From JBGPEQ01 sp035518775 (GTDB lineage: Bacteria > Pseudomonadota > Alphaproteobacteria > Dongiales > Dongiaceae), in NCBI GenBank assembly GCA_035518775.1, contig DATIXH010000080.1, positions 1 through 15,102 of the forward strand: a stretch of 15,102 nt of DNA, in the 5' to 3' direction. The notes beneath the pieces are model-generated. The model saw only the letters and a program-made list of their open reading frames with translations. It made no database searches and was not told the origin of the DNA. Both the position numbers and the translations under genes were made by a program. Below are positions 1 through 6,606 of the stretch, one piece after another (the stretch's first letter is position 1; each line of letters starts with the position of its first letter).

Positions 1-1008
1 CTCGCGGCCCTGGCTGCGGTTCCACCACAGCCCCCGCAGGACGGCCTCGGCCGCTGGCGTCGGGGGCGCCGCCGGATCGATCCCGTTCAGCACCGCCCAC
101 ACGCCGGCCCAGCAGCGCGCCACCGCCCACGGGTTGTAGCCGCCCCCGCCCAGCACCAGCAGCCGCGGCGCCCTGCCCATCAGGCTGCTCACCACGCGCC
201 AGAGCGCGCGATTGGAGAGCCCGAGGCCGCTCATGGGATCGTCGGCCAGTCCGTCGGCGCCGCCCTGGAGCACGATCGCCTCCGGCTGCAGGCGTGCGGC
301 CAGCGGCAGCACGACGTCGTCGAAGAGCGAGGCCATCTCGCTGTCGTTGAAGCCCGCCGGCACCGGCAGGTTGAGCGCGCTTCCTCCGGCCCGATCCTCG
401 GCCTTGCCCGTGTAGGGCCAGCGGCCGCTCTCGTGGATCGAGAGCGTGAACACGCGGTCGTCCTCCGCGAAGGCGTCCTGCACGCCGTCGCCGTGATGGG
501 CGTCGACGTCGACATAGTAGATGCGCGTCAGGCCCCGATCGAGCATGGCCAGGATGCCGAGCACGGGATCGTTGAAATAGCAGAAGCCGCTGGCGCGGTC
601 GGGCCGCCCATGATGGGTGCCGCCGGCCGGGCTGTAGACGATGCCGCCGTCGCGCAGCAGCTCGACCGCGCGCAGCGTGCCGCCGCAGGCGGTGGCCGGC
701 CGGCGGAAGATCTCGGGAAAGACGGGGTTGCCGTTGCAGCCGATGTTGTAGCGCGCACGCTTCTCGGCCGGCACCTGCTGCTCCGCCTCGGCCTGCAGCA
801 CCGCCGCGATGTAGTCGGGCGCATGAAAACGCGCCAGCTGCTCCGGCGTCGCCCGCGGGCTGTCCACATACTGCGCCTCCTCGAGCCAGCCCATGGCGCG
901 GATCAGGTCGAGTGCCGCCGACACCCGCGGAATCGCCAGCGGATGCCGCCGCCCATAGGAGGAGGTGCGATAGATCTCGCTGCCGATGAGGAATGGCCGC
1001 TGCGTCAT
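1..1008 (-). CDS. AcuC-type histone deacetylase family protein (C-terminus cut by window edge)
   Basis: Zn-dependent deacetylase of the class I HDAC/AcuC/acetylpolyamine amidohydrolase superfamily, which hydrolyses acetyl-lysine or acetylated small amines in the cytoplasm. 336 codons are visible and the frame is still open at base 1; AcuC-type proteins usually have about 370-390 residues, so only a short C-terminal part is missing. The active site is complete: H132-H133 in GGTHHGR, a GFCYFND block at 141-147, metal ligands D169 and H171 in DVDAHHGDG, third ligand D252 in GGADGLADDPMSG, and the transition-state tyrosine Y291 in LGGGGYNPW. The ATG at 1008 gives the N-terminus MTQRPFLIG, which fits the family. 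It diverges from the PLP decarboxylase across a 195-bp gap. The class is certain. The substrate (acetylated acetyl-CoA synthetase, an acetylpolyamine or another protein) cannot be read from the sequence. Confidence 0.93.
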   Translation of the reverse strand, partial: MTQRPFLIGSEIYRTSSYGRRHPLAIPRVSAALDLIRAMGWLEEAQYVDSPRATPEQLARFHAPDYIAAVLQAEAEQQVPAEKRARYNIGCNGNPVFPEIFRRPATACGGTLRAVELLRDGGIVYSPAGGTHHGRPDRASGFCYFNDPVLGILAMLDRGLTRIYYVDVDAHHGDGVQDAFAEDDRVFTLSIHESGRWPYTGKAEDRAGGSALNLPVPAGFNDSEMASLFDDVVLPLAARLQPEAIVLQGGADGLADDPMSGLGLSNRALWRVVSSLMGRAPRLLVLGGGGYNPWAVARCWAGVWAVLNGIDPAAPPTPAAEAVLRGLWWNRSQGRE

Positions 1009-1148
1009 GCGGCAAGACCTGCGCGCGCGGTTGGCGTTCGTCAAGCCTGCATGCCCGAGTCCGGATACTTCGTCAGGGAACAAAGCATAGGCGGGACGGC
1101 CTTGCCTGCGGGCCCTGCGGCGGCGACAGTGCGCCGCCATATTTCGAG

Positions 1149-1180
1149 CTTGTCATCCGCGCTTTCGCGGGAATGACAAG
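1149..1180. repeat. Single-hairpin palindromic repeat (copy A, half unit)
   Basis: Arms CTTGTCAT (1149-1156) and ATGACAAG (1173-1180) match perfectly and enclose a second stem, CCGCG/CGCGG, with a CTTT loop. The GTCAT...CTTTCG...ATGACAAG layout matches the right half of the two-hairpin copies near 10100 and 12600, so I treat it as a half-length member of the same family. It lies in the divergent gap just upstream of the decarboxylase ribosome binding site. Confidence 0.7.
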
Positions 1181-1203
1181 TGTGGGAATAAAGGAACGGA
1201 AAC

Positions 1204-2598
1204 ATGAGCGCCAAGGGCTTGCTCGAGCTCGCCGCCGCCCACGCGACCCGGTATCTGGAAACCGTGGACTCGCGCCCGATCGCAACGACGGCATCGCTCG
1301 AGCAATTGCGATCACGCCTCGCGAAGCCGCTGGCCGAGGCTTCCATGCCCGCGGAGCAGGTCATCGACGAGCTCGTCCGCGACGCCGACGGCGGCATTCT
1401 CGGATCCACCAGCGGCCGCTTCTTCGGCTGGGTGACCGGCGGCACGCTCCCGGTCGCGCTGGCCGCGGACTGGCTCACCTCCACCTGGGACCAGAACGGC
1501 GCGTCCAATCTCACCGCGCCCGCCGAGGCGGTCATCGAAGAGGTCTGCGGCGATTGGGCGAAGCAGCTGCTGGGCATCCCGGCATCGGCGTCCTTCGCCT
1601 TCGTGACCGGCAGCCAGATGGCGCACACGACCGCCTTCGCCGCCGCCCGCCACAAGCTGCTCAGGGATCGCGGCTGGAACGTCGAGGAGCAGGGCCTCGC
1701 CGGGGCGCCGCCGCTGCGCGTGCTCACCACGGAGAACCGGCACGAGTCCATCATCCGCGCCGTCCGCCTCGTGGGCATCGGCAGCAACGCGATCGCCTGC
1801 CTCCCCGGCGACAATGCAGGCCGGATGAACACGCTCGAGCTCGAACGCGCCCTGCGCGAGCGCGCAGATGGGCCGACCATCGTCAGCCTGCAGGCCGGCG
1901 ATCTCAACACCGGCACCTTCGATCCCTTCGCGGAGGCGTGCCGCATCGCCCACGACCACCGCGCCTGGGTCCATGTCGACGGCGCCTTCGGCCTGTGGGC
2001 GGCGACGAGCGAGAAGTACCGCCACCTGCTCGACGGCGCCGCCCAGGCCGACTCCTGGGCGACGGACGGCCACAAATGGCTGAACCTGCCATTCGACTCC
2101 GGCTTCGTCTTCGTCGCCGACCCGTCCGCCCATCGCGCGGCCTTCGCCCAGAGCGCCAGCTATTCCGTCCCGACCGAGCAGCTCCGAAACCAGAAGGACT
2201 GGAACCCCGAGTGGTCGCGGCGCGGCCGCGGCTTCACGGCCTATGCGGCCATCCGCGCCCTCGGCCGGTCCGGCATCGCCGCGATCGTCGAGCGCTGCTG
2301 CGCGCATGCCGATCGCCTCGTCGCCGGCATCGGAGAACTGGCCGGCGCCGAGGTGGTCGCCCGCCCGATCATCAACCAGGGCCTGGTCCGCTTTCTCGCT
2401 CGCGACGGCGCGCACGACCGGCGGACCGACGACGTCATCCGCCGCATCCAGGCGAACGGCGTCGCCTGGTTCGGCGGCGCCACCTGGCGGGGGATGCGGG
2501 TCATGCGGGTATCCGTCTGCAACTGGGCCACGACCGGCCGCGACATCGACGCCTCCATCGCCGCCGTCCGCCAGGCCATCGCCGACACCGGCACCTGA
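1204..2598 (+). CDS. Group II pyridoxal-phosphate-dependent decarboxylase family protein
   Basis: Fold-type I PLP enzyme of the aromatic amino acid/glutamate decarboxylase group (Pyridoxal_deC), expected to decarboxylate an amino acid to an amine and CO2 in the cytoplasm. It has 464 residues, normal for the family (about 450-500). An N-terminal helical region precedes TGSQMAHTTA, the PLP-phosphate-binding area. HVDGAFGLW carries the aspartate that pairs with the pyridine nitrogen, and DGHKWLN carries K291, the Schiff-base lysine. The C-terminal small domain ends in MRVSVCNWATT, the usual closing strand. The ATG at 1204 follows AAAGGAACGGAAAC, a reasonable ribosome binding site. Such proteins are often annotated loosely as 'aspartate aminotransferase family', but the DGHKW motif favours a decarboxylase. 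The substrate is unknown. A role making an amine whose acetyl derivative the divergent deacetylase removes is possible, but is only inference from adjacency. Confidence 0.9.
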   Translation: MSAKGLLELAAAHATRYLETVDSRPIATTASLEQLRSRLAKPLAEASMPAEQVIDELVRDADGGILGSTSGRFFGWVTGGTLPVALAADWLTSTWDQNGASNLTAPAEAVIEEVCGDWAKQLLGIPASASFAFVTGSQMAHTTAFAAARHKLLRDRGWNVEEQGLAGAPPLRVLTTENRHESIIRAVRLVGIGSNAIACLPGDNAGRMNTLELERALRERADGPTIVSLQAGDLNTGTFDPFAEACRIAHDHRAWVHVDGAFGLWAATSEKYRHLLDGAAQADSWATDGHKWLNLPFDSGFVFVADPSAHRAAFAQSASYSVPTEQLRNQKDWNPEWSRRGRGFTAYAAIRALGRSGIAAIVERCCAHADRLVAGIGELAGAEVVARPIINQGLVRFLARDGAHDRRTDDVIRRIQANGVAWFGGATWRGMRVMRVSVCNWATTGRDIDASIAAVRQAIADTGT

Positions 2599-2616
2599 GC
2601 GCCCCGACAATTCCCG

Positions 2617-2633
2617 CCCCCACGAAGTGGGGG
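2617..2633. terminator. Short GC hairpin after the decarboxylase
   Basis: CCCCCAC (2617-2623) pairs perfectly with GTGGGGG (2627-2633) over a GAA loop, 19 bases past the stop codon. No T-run follows; the next bases are ATGGTTAGGGAGGGGG. It may be a weak terminator or a remnant of a C-rich palindromic repeat. Confidence 0.4.
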
Positions 2634-2706
2634 ATGGTTAGGGAGGGGGCATTTGGCAGCCGCGCGCGGCTTTTCTCTATGTTCTCGCGCGCCTTCCACC
2701 GCCCTC

Positions 2707-2722
2707 TTTACGACCCGTTAAC
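2707..2722. promoter_or_regulatory. CtrA-like binding site upstream of bactofilin
   Basis: TTTA-N7-TTAAC at 2707-2722 matches the CtrA consensus TTAA-N7-TTAAC in all but one base. A further half-site, CTTAACC, lies at 2769-2775, between this box and the bactofilin start. TTAA is very rare in this GC-rich window; by eye I noticed it only here, at 2770 and at 10012. CtrA is the alphaproteobacterial cell-cycle response regulator. The site is a prediction from pattern only. Confidence 0.4.
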
Positions 2723-2794
2723 GATGTTCCTCCAAAACTAGCGCCCAGAGGGCCGAACGTAGGATCCCCTTAACCAAGCTGGAGACTGGAGAAC

Positions 2795-3214
2795 ATGTTT
2801 TCAAAGGATAGCAAGTCCGCCTCGGCGCCCGAGGCGGTGCCGATGCCGCAGGCGCCGCGCGCCACCGCCAACGGCCACGTCAATGGCAACGGCAACGGGC
2901 ACTCGATCATCAGCCGCGACCTCAAGATCAAAGGCGACCTGATCTGCAATGGCGACATTCAGATCGACGGCCAGGTCGAGGGCGACGTGCAGAGCCGCTC
3001 GATCACCATCGGCGAGGGCGCCGACGTCCGCGGCAGCATTTCCAGCGACAGCATCCGCGTCTGCGGCTCGGTCAACGGCACGCTCAAGGGCCAGTCGGTG
3101 GTCCTGGCGAAGACGGCCAAGCTCGTCGGCGACGTCACGCACCAGACCCTGGCGGTCGAGCCGGGCGCCTTCTTCGAGGGCCAGTGCCGCCGGATGGAAG
3201 GCTCGCAATCCTGA
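2795..3214 (+). CDS. Bactofilin (polymer-forming cytoskeletal protein)
   Basis: Bactofilins self-assemble without nucleotide into filaments that position cell-wall enzymes and shape local envelope structures such as stalks or curvature. The 139-residue product has the family layout. A short N-terminal tail and a low-complexity Asn/Gly/His linker (about 10-36) lead to a right-handed beta-helix core (about 37-132) with its typical rungs: LKIKGDLICNGDIQIDGQVEGDV, SITIGEGADVRGSI and VVLAKTAKLVGDVTHQTLAVEPGAFFEG; a short polar tail follows. The ATG at 2795 follows CTGGAGACTGGAGAAC, a good ribosome binding site. Bactofilin is often found beside an M23 LytM peptidase; none is present here, so this is a stand-alone gene. 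The CtrA-like box about 75 bp upstream suggests cell-cycle-timed expression (inference). Two hairpins follow the gene. Confidence 0.93.
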   Translation: MFSKDSKSASAPEAVPMPQAPRATANGHVNGNGNGHSIISRDLKIKGDLICNGDIQIDGQVEGDVQSRSITIGEGADVRGSISSDSIRVCGSVNGTLKGQSVVLAKTAKLVGDVTHQTLAVEPGAFFEGQCRRMEGSQS

Positions 3215-3231
3215 GACGGCTTCCCGACGGA

Positions 3232-3302
3232 GCCGGCCGAAAGGCCGGCACCGCCGCGGCATCAGCGGGCGGCAGCATGCGCTCGGAGAGCGCTTGCCGC
3301 CC
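3232..3302 (+). terminator. Pair of strong hairpins downstream of bactofilin
   Basis: Hairpin 1: GCCGGCC (3232-3238) pairs with GGCCGGC (3243-3249) over a GAAA tetraloop. Hairpin 2: GGGCGGCA (3267-3274) pairs with TGCCGCCC (3295-3302), with an inner stem GCGCTC (3279-3284)/GAGCGC (3288-3293) over a GGA loop and a small internal bulge. They begin 17 bp after the stop codon. No clear T-tract follows, so termination is likely but not certain; they may instead protect the 3' end of the mRNA. Confidence 0.5.
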
Positions 3303-3380
3303 CGTTGGGTTCACCGGCTGCCAAGCCGCTGCATCAGTCCTAACGCTCCGTTAGCGATTGCGCGCCCATGATGGCTGTTC

Positions 3381-4058
3381 GTGCGCCATCCCGGATCGAG
3401 GGCTCGCTTGTCCCTTTTCCAGTCCATCACGTGGTTCGCCGGCTCTCACAACATCGAGCAGACGCAACGGCGGCTCGCTCTGCCGATTCAGACCGAGCGC
3501 CTGGTCCTCCGCGAGTTCACGGCCGCCGATACCGAGCGGACGCTTCCGGATCTCGGGTCCGAAGACTACTGGCGCTACGAACTGTTCCGCCGCCTCGGTT
3601 CGTATCACCTGCACGCGCTCGTCCAGAATGCCGACCTCGAGCGGGTGCGCCAACCCCGCCGCAACTATTCCCTGGCCGCAGAGACCCGCGCGGATGGCGC
3701 GCTCGTGGGAACGATTCGCTTGTCCGTGAAGGGCTTCCGCCGCGACGGCTGCGAACTCGGCTGGATGATCTATCCGCAGTTCAGCGGCCAGGGCTTCGCG
3801 ACCGAGATGGCCCTCGCCATGGTCCGTATGGGTCTGGACGACCTCGCGCTCGCGCGCGTCAGCGCGCAGTGCCATAAAGACAATGCCGCATGCCTGCGCA
3901 TCTTCGAGAAGCTCGGCATGCGCCGGGAGAAATCGGTGCAGCGCTATGCCTACGCGCGCGGCACCTTGATTCCAGGGAGCCAGTGGGTCGTTGCCGCTGC
4001 CGATCATCGCGCCCGCCATCGCCCGGCGGGCGGCGCAGAGCAGCCGCAGCCTGCCTGA
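3381..4058 (+). CDS. GNAT family N-acetyltransferase (RimJ/RimL type)
   Basis: Acetyl-CoA-dependent acyltransferase of the Acetyltransf_3 group, which acetylates protein N-termini or small amines. The core begins LPIQTERLVLREFT (residues 34-47 of the longest frame), the standard N-terminus of this group. The acetyl-CoA pyrophosphate loop is QFSGQGFATE (133-142), and the late motif NAACLRIFEKLGMRRE is at 168-183. The end, RGTLIPGSQWVVAA, aligns with the usual terminal strands, so I see no frameshift. The start is uncertain: this frame has no ATG upstream of the domain, so GTG 3381 (225 aa) is the longest choice, while TTG 3408 or CTG 3480 would leave a shorter lead. No clear ribosome binding site precedes any of them. 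The gene stands alone and converges with the caspase-like gene. The substrate is unknown. Confidence 0.82.
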   Translation: MRHPGSRARLSLFQSITWFAGSHNIEQTQRRLALPIQTERLVLREFTAADTERTLPDLGSEDYWRYELFRRLGSYHLHALVQNADLERVRQPRRNYSLAAETRADGALVGTIRLSVKGFRRDGCELGWMIYPQFSGQGFATEMALAMVRMGLDDLALARVSAQCHKDNAACLRIFEKLGMRREKSVQRYAYARGTLIPGSQWVVAAADHRARHRPAGGAEQPQPA

Positions 4059-4140
4059 AGCATCGGGCGCGTTTCGGTCGCACCGATCTCCTGCTCATCG
4101 GCGACGGCGTGCCGGCCAACGTCTCAGAGCAACCGTGTCC

Positions 4141-4728
4141 TCAGGTCGGATTCGGCGACGGAAAGCTGCCTACCGGCACGACGTTCCGGTCGGGTGTGTA
4201 GCGCGACACTGTGCCTTCCCATTCTCCGAAATTCAGGGGCGCGGGCCCCGTGCGGCTGTAGTTGAAGACTTGCTTGCGATCGGCGGCATAGACGACGCAG
4301 TTGAGCCGGACGGCCAGTTCGGTGCAGAACAGGCGCCCGTTCTGGCTGCCGCCCGCTTGGCTGCTGCCGGCGCCGCAGGCGAAGATCAGGACATCGCCCA
4401 GTTTGTCGCGCACCAGCGGTACGATCGTGGCAATGGTCCCGGGCACCAGGCCCTCGCGGCAAAGCTGCAGCCCGAAGCCGCCGACGACAGTGGAAGCCAT
4501 CAGCTCTGCGCTTTCCGCCCAGTTGTAGAAGCCGTGGCACATGATGTTGAAGGGCGAAACGCGCTGCCCAGGCTGGCTGTTCGCGAAGTTGCGGACCCAC
4601 AGGAAGGCATTGGCGAGCGACCAGGTGCCGTCGACACGGAACGTATTGTCCGCGATGTTCGGCGGGCTGGCGCCCGGTGCGGCATCGTTGGGAATCAGAC
4701 GATCGTCGAAGATGGTCATGCTGGTCAT
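4141..4728 (-). CDS. Uncharacterised small protein with caspase/CHAT-like His-Cys pattern
   Basis: I do not recognise a named family for this 195-residue protein. It has the pattern of clan CD cysteine peptidases (caspases, CHAT, C80). A hydrophobic strand ending in His-Gly is at FNIMCHGFYN (H65). A second strand ending in Ala-Cys-Gly is at VLIFACGAGSS (C118), 53 residues later. A helix then strand, FCTELAVRLNCVVYAAD (134-150), follows, where such folds continue, then a final aromatic strand near 168-178. In caspases the catalytic residues lie in SHG and QACRG contexts. There is no signal peptide or membrane segment. The ATG at 4728 is used; a second ATG at 4719 is also possible. A CRP-like box lies 58 bp upstream. 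The neighbours (GNAT gene converging, oxidoreductase upstream) give no functional hint. That the ORF is real is likely from its codon pattern; peptidase activity is inference. Confidence 0.72.
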   Translation of the reverse strand: MTSMTIFDDRLIPNDAAPGASPPNIADNTFRVDGTWSLANAFLWVRNFANSQPGQRVSPFNIMCHGFYNWAESAELMASTVVGGFGLQLCREGLVPGTIATIVPLVRDKLGDVLIFACGAGSSQAGGSQNGRLFCTELAVRLNCVVYAADRKQVFNYSRTGPAPLNFGEWEGTVSRYTPDRNVVPVGSFPSPNPT

Positions 4729-4785
4729 GTCGGTCCCCGGGTTGGGATGTGAGACCTATTAGACCATTCCAACTGGGAAACGCGA

Positions 4786-4801
4786 TGTGACGACGGTCAC
4801 G
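4786..4801. promoter_or_regulatory. CRP/FNR-family-like operator upstream of the caspase-like gene
   Basis: TGTGACGACGGTCACG matches TGTGA-N6-TCACA at nine of ten defined positions and forms an inverted repeat ATGTGAC/GTCACGT (6 of 7). It lies in the 128-bp gap between the caspase-like start (4728) and the oxidoreductase stop (4857). A weak -10-like TAATAG on the minus strand (4761-4756) would place the box about 44 bp upstream of a start site. One-mismatch sites occur by chance in windows of this size, so confidence is limited. Confidence 0.35.
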
Positions 4802-4856
4802 TTCGCCGTGCCGACGCGGCTTCTGCGACAAAACACCGCTGGCAATCCGGCGTCGC

Positions 4857-6233
4857 CTATAGCGGCTCCAGATTCCCCACCAGCGTCGGCATGTACTCCA
4901 TCACCGTCGGGTGGATGTACATGGCGCGCTCGATCTGCTTGTAGGAGACGCCGGCATACATGAGGTCCAGGATCGACTGCACGACCTCGTCGCCCTCGAT
5001 GCCCAGCATGGCCGCGCCCAGGATGCGCTCGCTGTCGGCATCCACCACCAATTTCATGAACCCCAGCGTCTCGCTGCGCTCGCGCGCCCGCCCGACGCTG
5101 TCCATATCGAGCCTGCCGACCAGCAGCTTCTTGCCGGCGGCGCGCGCCTCACGCTCGCTCATGCCCGCGCGCCCCAGCGGCGGGTCGATGAACAGCGCAT
5201 AGGTCGTGATGCGGTCGCTCACCCTGCGCTTGCCGCCGTCGAACAGGTTGGCGGCCACGATCTCGTAATCGTTGTACGAGGTGTGAGTGAAGGCACCGCG
5301 GCCGTTGCAATCGCCGATCGCCCAGATGCCCGGCACGCTGGTCTTGAGCTCGTCATCAACGGTGATGAAGCCGCGCTTGTCCGTCTGCACCCCTGCCTTG
5401 TCGAGGCCGAGATCCCCGGTGTTGGGCTGGCGACCCACCGCCAGCAGCAGGTGCGATCCTGCCGCCTGCTTCGAGGCATCGTCGCAGTCGAGCCCGGCCA
5501 CGATCTTCTTGCCGCGCATCTTGGTGGTGATGCATTCGGCCTTGAGGCGCACCGTGATGCCCTCGCCCTCCAGGATCTCGCGGATCGCATCGGAGACCTC
5601 GGGATCCTCGCGGCCGACCAGCCGCTCGCCCATCTCGATCACCGTCACCTTGCTGCCGAAGCGCCGGTACATCTGCGCGAATTCCAGCCCGATATAGCTG
5701 CCGCCGATGACGAGCAGATGCTCCGGCAGCACATCGAGCTCGAGCATGGTGGAATTGGTGAGATAGGGCACGTCATGGATGCCCGGCATGTCCGGGACGC
5801 TGGCGCGGCCGCCAACATTGATGAAGATGCGCTCGGCCTCCAGCAGCTCGCCATTCACGCGCACCGTCTTCGGCCCCTCGAAGCGGGCATGGCCCTTGTA
5901 GACTGTGACGTTGTCGGTCGAGCGCATCCATCTGGCGATACCCCGGGTGCCCTTGTTGACGATCTCGTCCTTGCGCGCCTTCACCTTGCGCATGTTCACT
6001 TTGACCCCGCCCTTGATCGCGACGCCGAAGTCGGCCGCCCGCCGCGCGATGTAGGCGGCGCGCGCGCTCGCCACCAGCGTCTTCGTCGGCACGCAGCCGA
6101 CGTTCACGCAAGTGCCGCCGAACCGCTTGCGCTCGATGACCGCGACCTTCAGCCCCTCGTCGGCCATGCGCGAGGCCAGCGGCGGCCCCGACTGCCCAGT
6201 GCCGATGACGATGGCGTCGTACCGTATGGCCAT
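4857..6233 (-). CDS. Class I pyridine nucleotide-disulfide oxidoreductase (MerA/RclA-like flavoprotein)
   Basis: FAD-containing, NAD(P)H-dependent reductase of 458 residues in the dihydrolipoamide dehydrogenase/mercuric reductase/RclA family. FAD-binding GTGQSG is at 11-16, and the redox disulfide is GGTCVNVGCVPTK with C42 and C47. The NAD(P)-binding loop GGSYIG is at 177-182, and the second FAD contact AIGD is at 305-308. The dimerisation domain ends with HPTVMEYMPTL (H441, E446), the catalytic His/Glu pair. The terminal Cys pair and the N-terminal HMA domain of true MerA are absent, and no mer genes are nearby, so mercuric reductase is unlikely. YNDYEIVAANLF and PPLGRAGMSEREA resemble E. 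coli RclA, a copper/reactive-chlorine-linked reductase, which is my best guess. The ATG at 6233 follows GAGAGAGGAGACCAGCC, a strong ribosome binding site; the longer frame upstream enters repeat DNA and is not used. Confidence 0.9.
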   Translation of the reverse strand: MAIRYDAIVIGTGQSGPPLASRMADEGLKVAVIERKRFGGTCVNVGCVPTKTLVASARAAYIARRAADFGVAIKGGVKVNMRKVKARKDEIVNKGTRGIARWMRSTDNVTVYKGHARFEGPKTVRVNGELLEAERIFINVGGRASVPDMPGIHDVPYLTNSTMLELDVLPEHLLVIGGSYIGLEFAQMYRRFGSKVTVIEMGERLVGREDPEVSDAIREILEGEGITVRLKAECITTKMRGKKIVAGLDCDDASKQAAGSHLLLAVGRQPNTGDLGLDKAGVQTDKRGFITVDDELKTSVPGIWAIGDCNGRGAFTHTSYNDYEIVAANLFDGGKRRVSDRITTYALFIDPPLGRAGMSEREARAAGKKLLVGRLDMDSVGRARERSETLGFMKLVVDADSERILGAAMLGIEGDEVVQSILDLMYAGVSYKQIERAMYIHPTVMEYMPTLVGNLEPL

Positions 6234-6349
6234 GGCTGGTCTCCTCTCTCGGTGCGAGCGCGAGTATGCCGCCTTGAACCGCGGAGGCACAGAGGCACGG
6301 AGGACCACCGAGAAGAAGAAAACGGGCACGCTTCGGCAAGTCAAACTCG

Positions 6350-6420
6350 GTTGTCACCCCGACGAACGTCGGGGTCCATATTTCCAGAAGCCTGTGCTTA
6401 TGGGCCCCGGCTTTCGCCTA
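6350..6420. repeat. Damaged copy B of the two-hairpin palindromic repeat
   Basis: The left hairpin is intact: CCCCGAC (6357-6363) pairs with GTCGGGG (6368-6374) over GAAC, preceded by TTGTCA as in the other copies. The spacer TCCATATTTCCAGAAGCCTGTG matches the family. The right hairpin starts GGGCCCCGGCTTTCGCC, but its closing arm is missing: at about 6419 the sequence switches to TATCCGCAAAG, the middle arm of the concentric repeat. Confidence 0.7.
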
Positions 6421-6574
6421 TCCGCAAAGACGCAAAGCGTAGCGTAGGGGCGACCCCATGTGGTCGCCCTCAAGCCGTCGCAAGATAGAGGGCGGCCACG
6501 CGGGGCCGCCCCTACAGGCTTCTTTGCGTCTTTGCGGTGAACCTTCCTTGATTGCGGCTCTGCCGCGCCGTGAA

Positions 6575-6606
6575 CCTCTGTGCCTCTGTGCCTCTGTGCC
6601 TCTGTG
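6575..6606. repeat. Four perfect tandem copies of CCTCTGTG
   Basis: The 8-bp unit repeats at 6575, 6583, 6591 and 6599 without a mismatch. The last three units form most of the right outer arm of the concentric repeat. The left outer arm holds the complementary AGGCACAGAGGCACGG with fewer units, so copy number has changed on one side only. Confidence 0.85.

Noticed and set aside
1312..2610. A 432-codon minus-strand frame opposite the decarboxylase
   Set aside because: Antisense shadow rich in Gly, Ala, Asp and Val; no motif, and the decarboxylase strand carries the catalytic lysine motif.
993..2741. A 582-codon plus-strand frame across the decarboxylase
   Set aside because: Arg/Pro/His-rich shadow of the decarboxylase in another frame; no recognisable domain.
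3859..4201. Small frames in the convergent gap between the GNAT and caspase-like genes
   Set aside because: They overlap the 3' ends of the real genes, show no domain, and have no ribosome binding site; the true gap is only 82 bp.
4857..6233. Mercury-resistance locus
   Set aside because: No merR, merT, merP or metal-binding Cys pair is present; only general family features are shared.
4911..6488. A long plus-strand frame of 525 codons opposite the flavoprotein
   Set aside because: It is antisense to a gene with full catalytic motifs; its composition (His, Ala, Asp, Leu rich without motifs) is typical of a GC-rich shadow.
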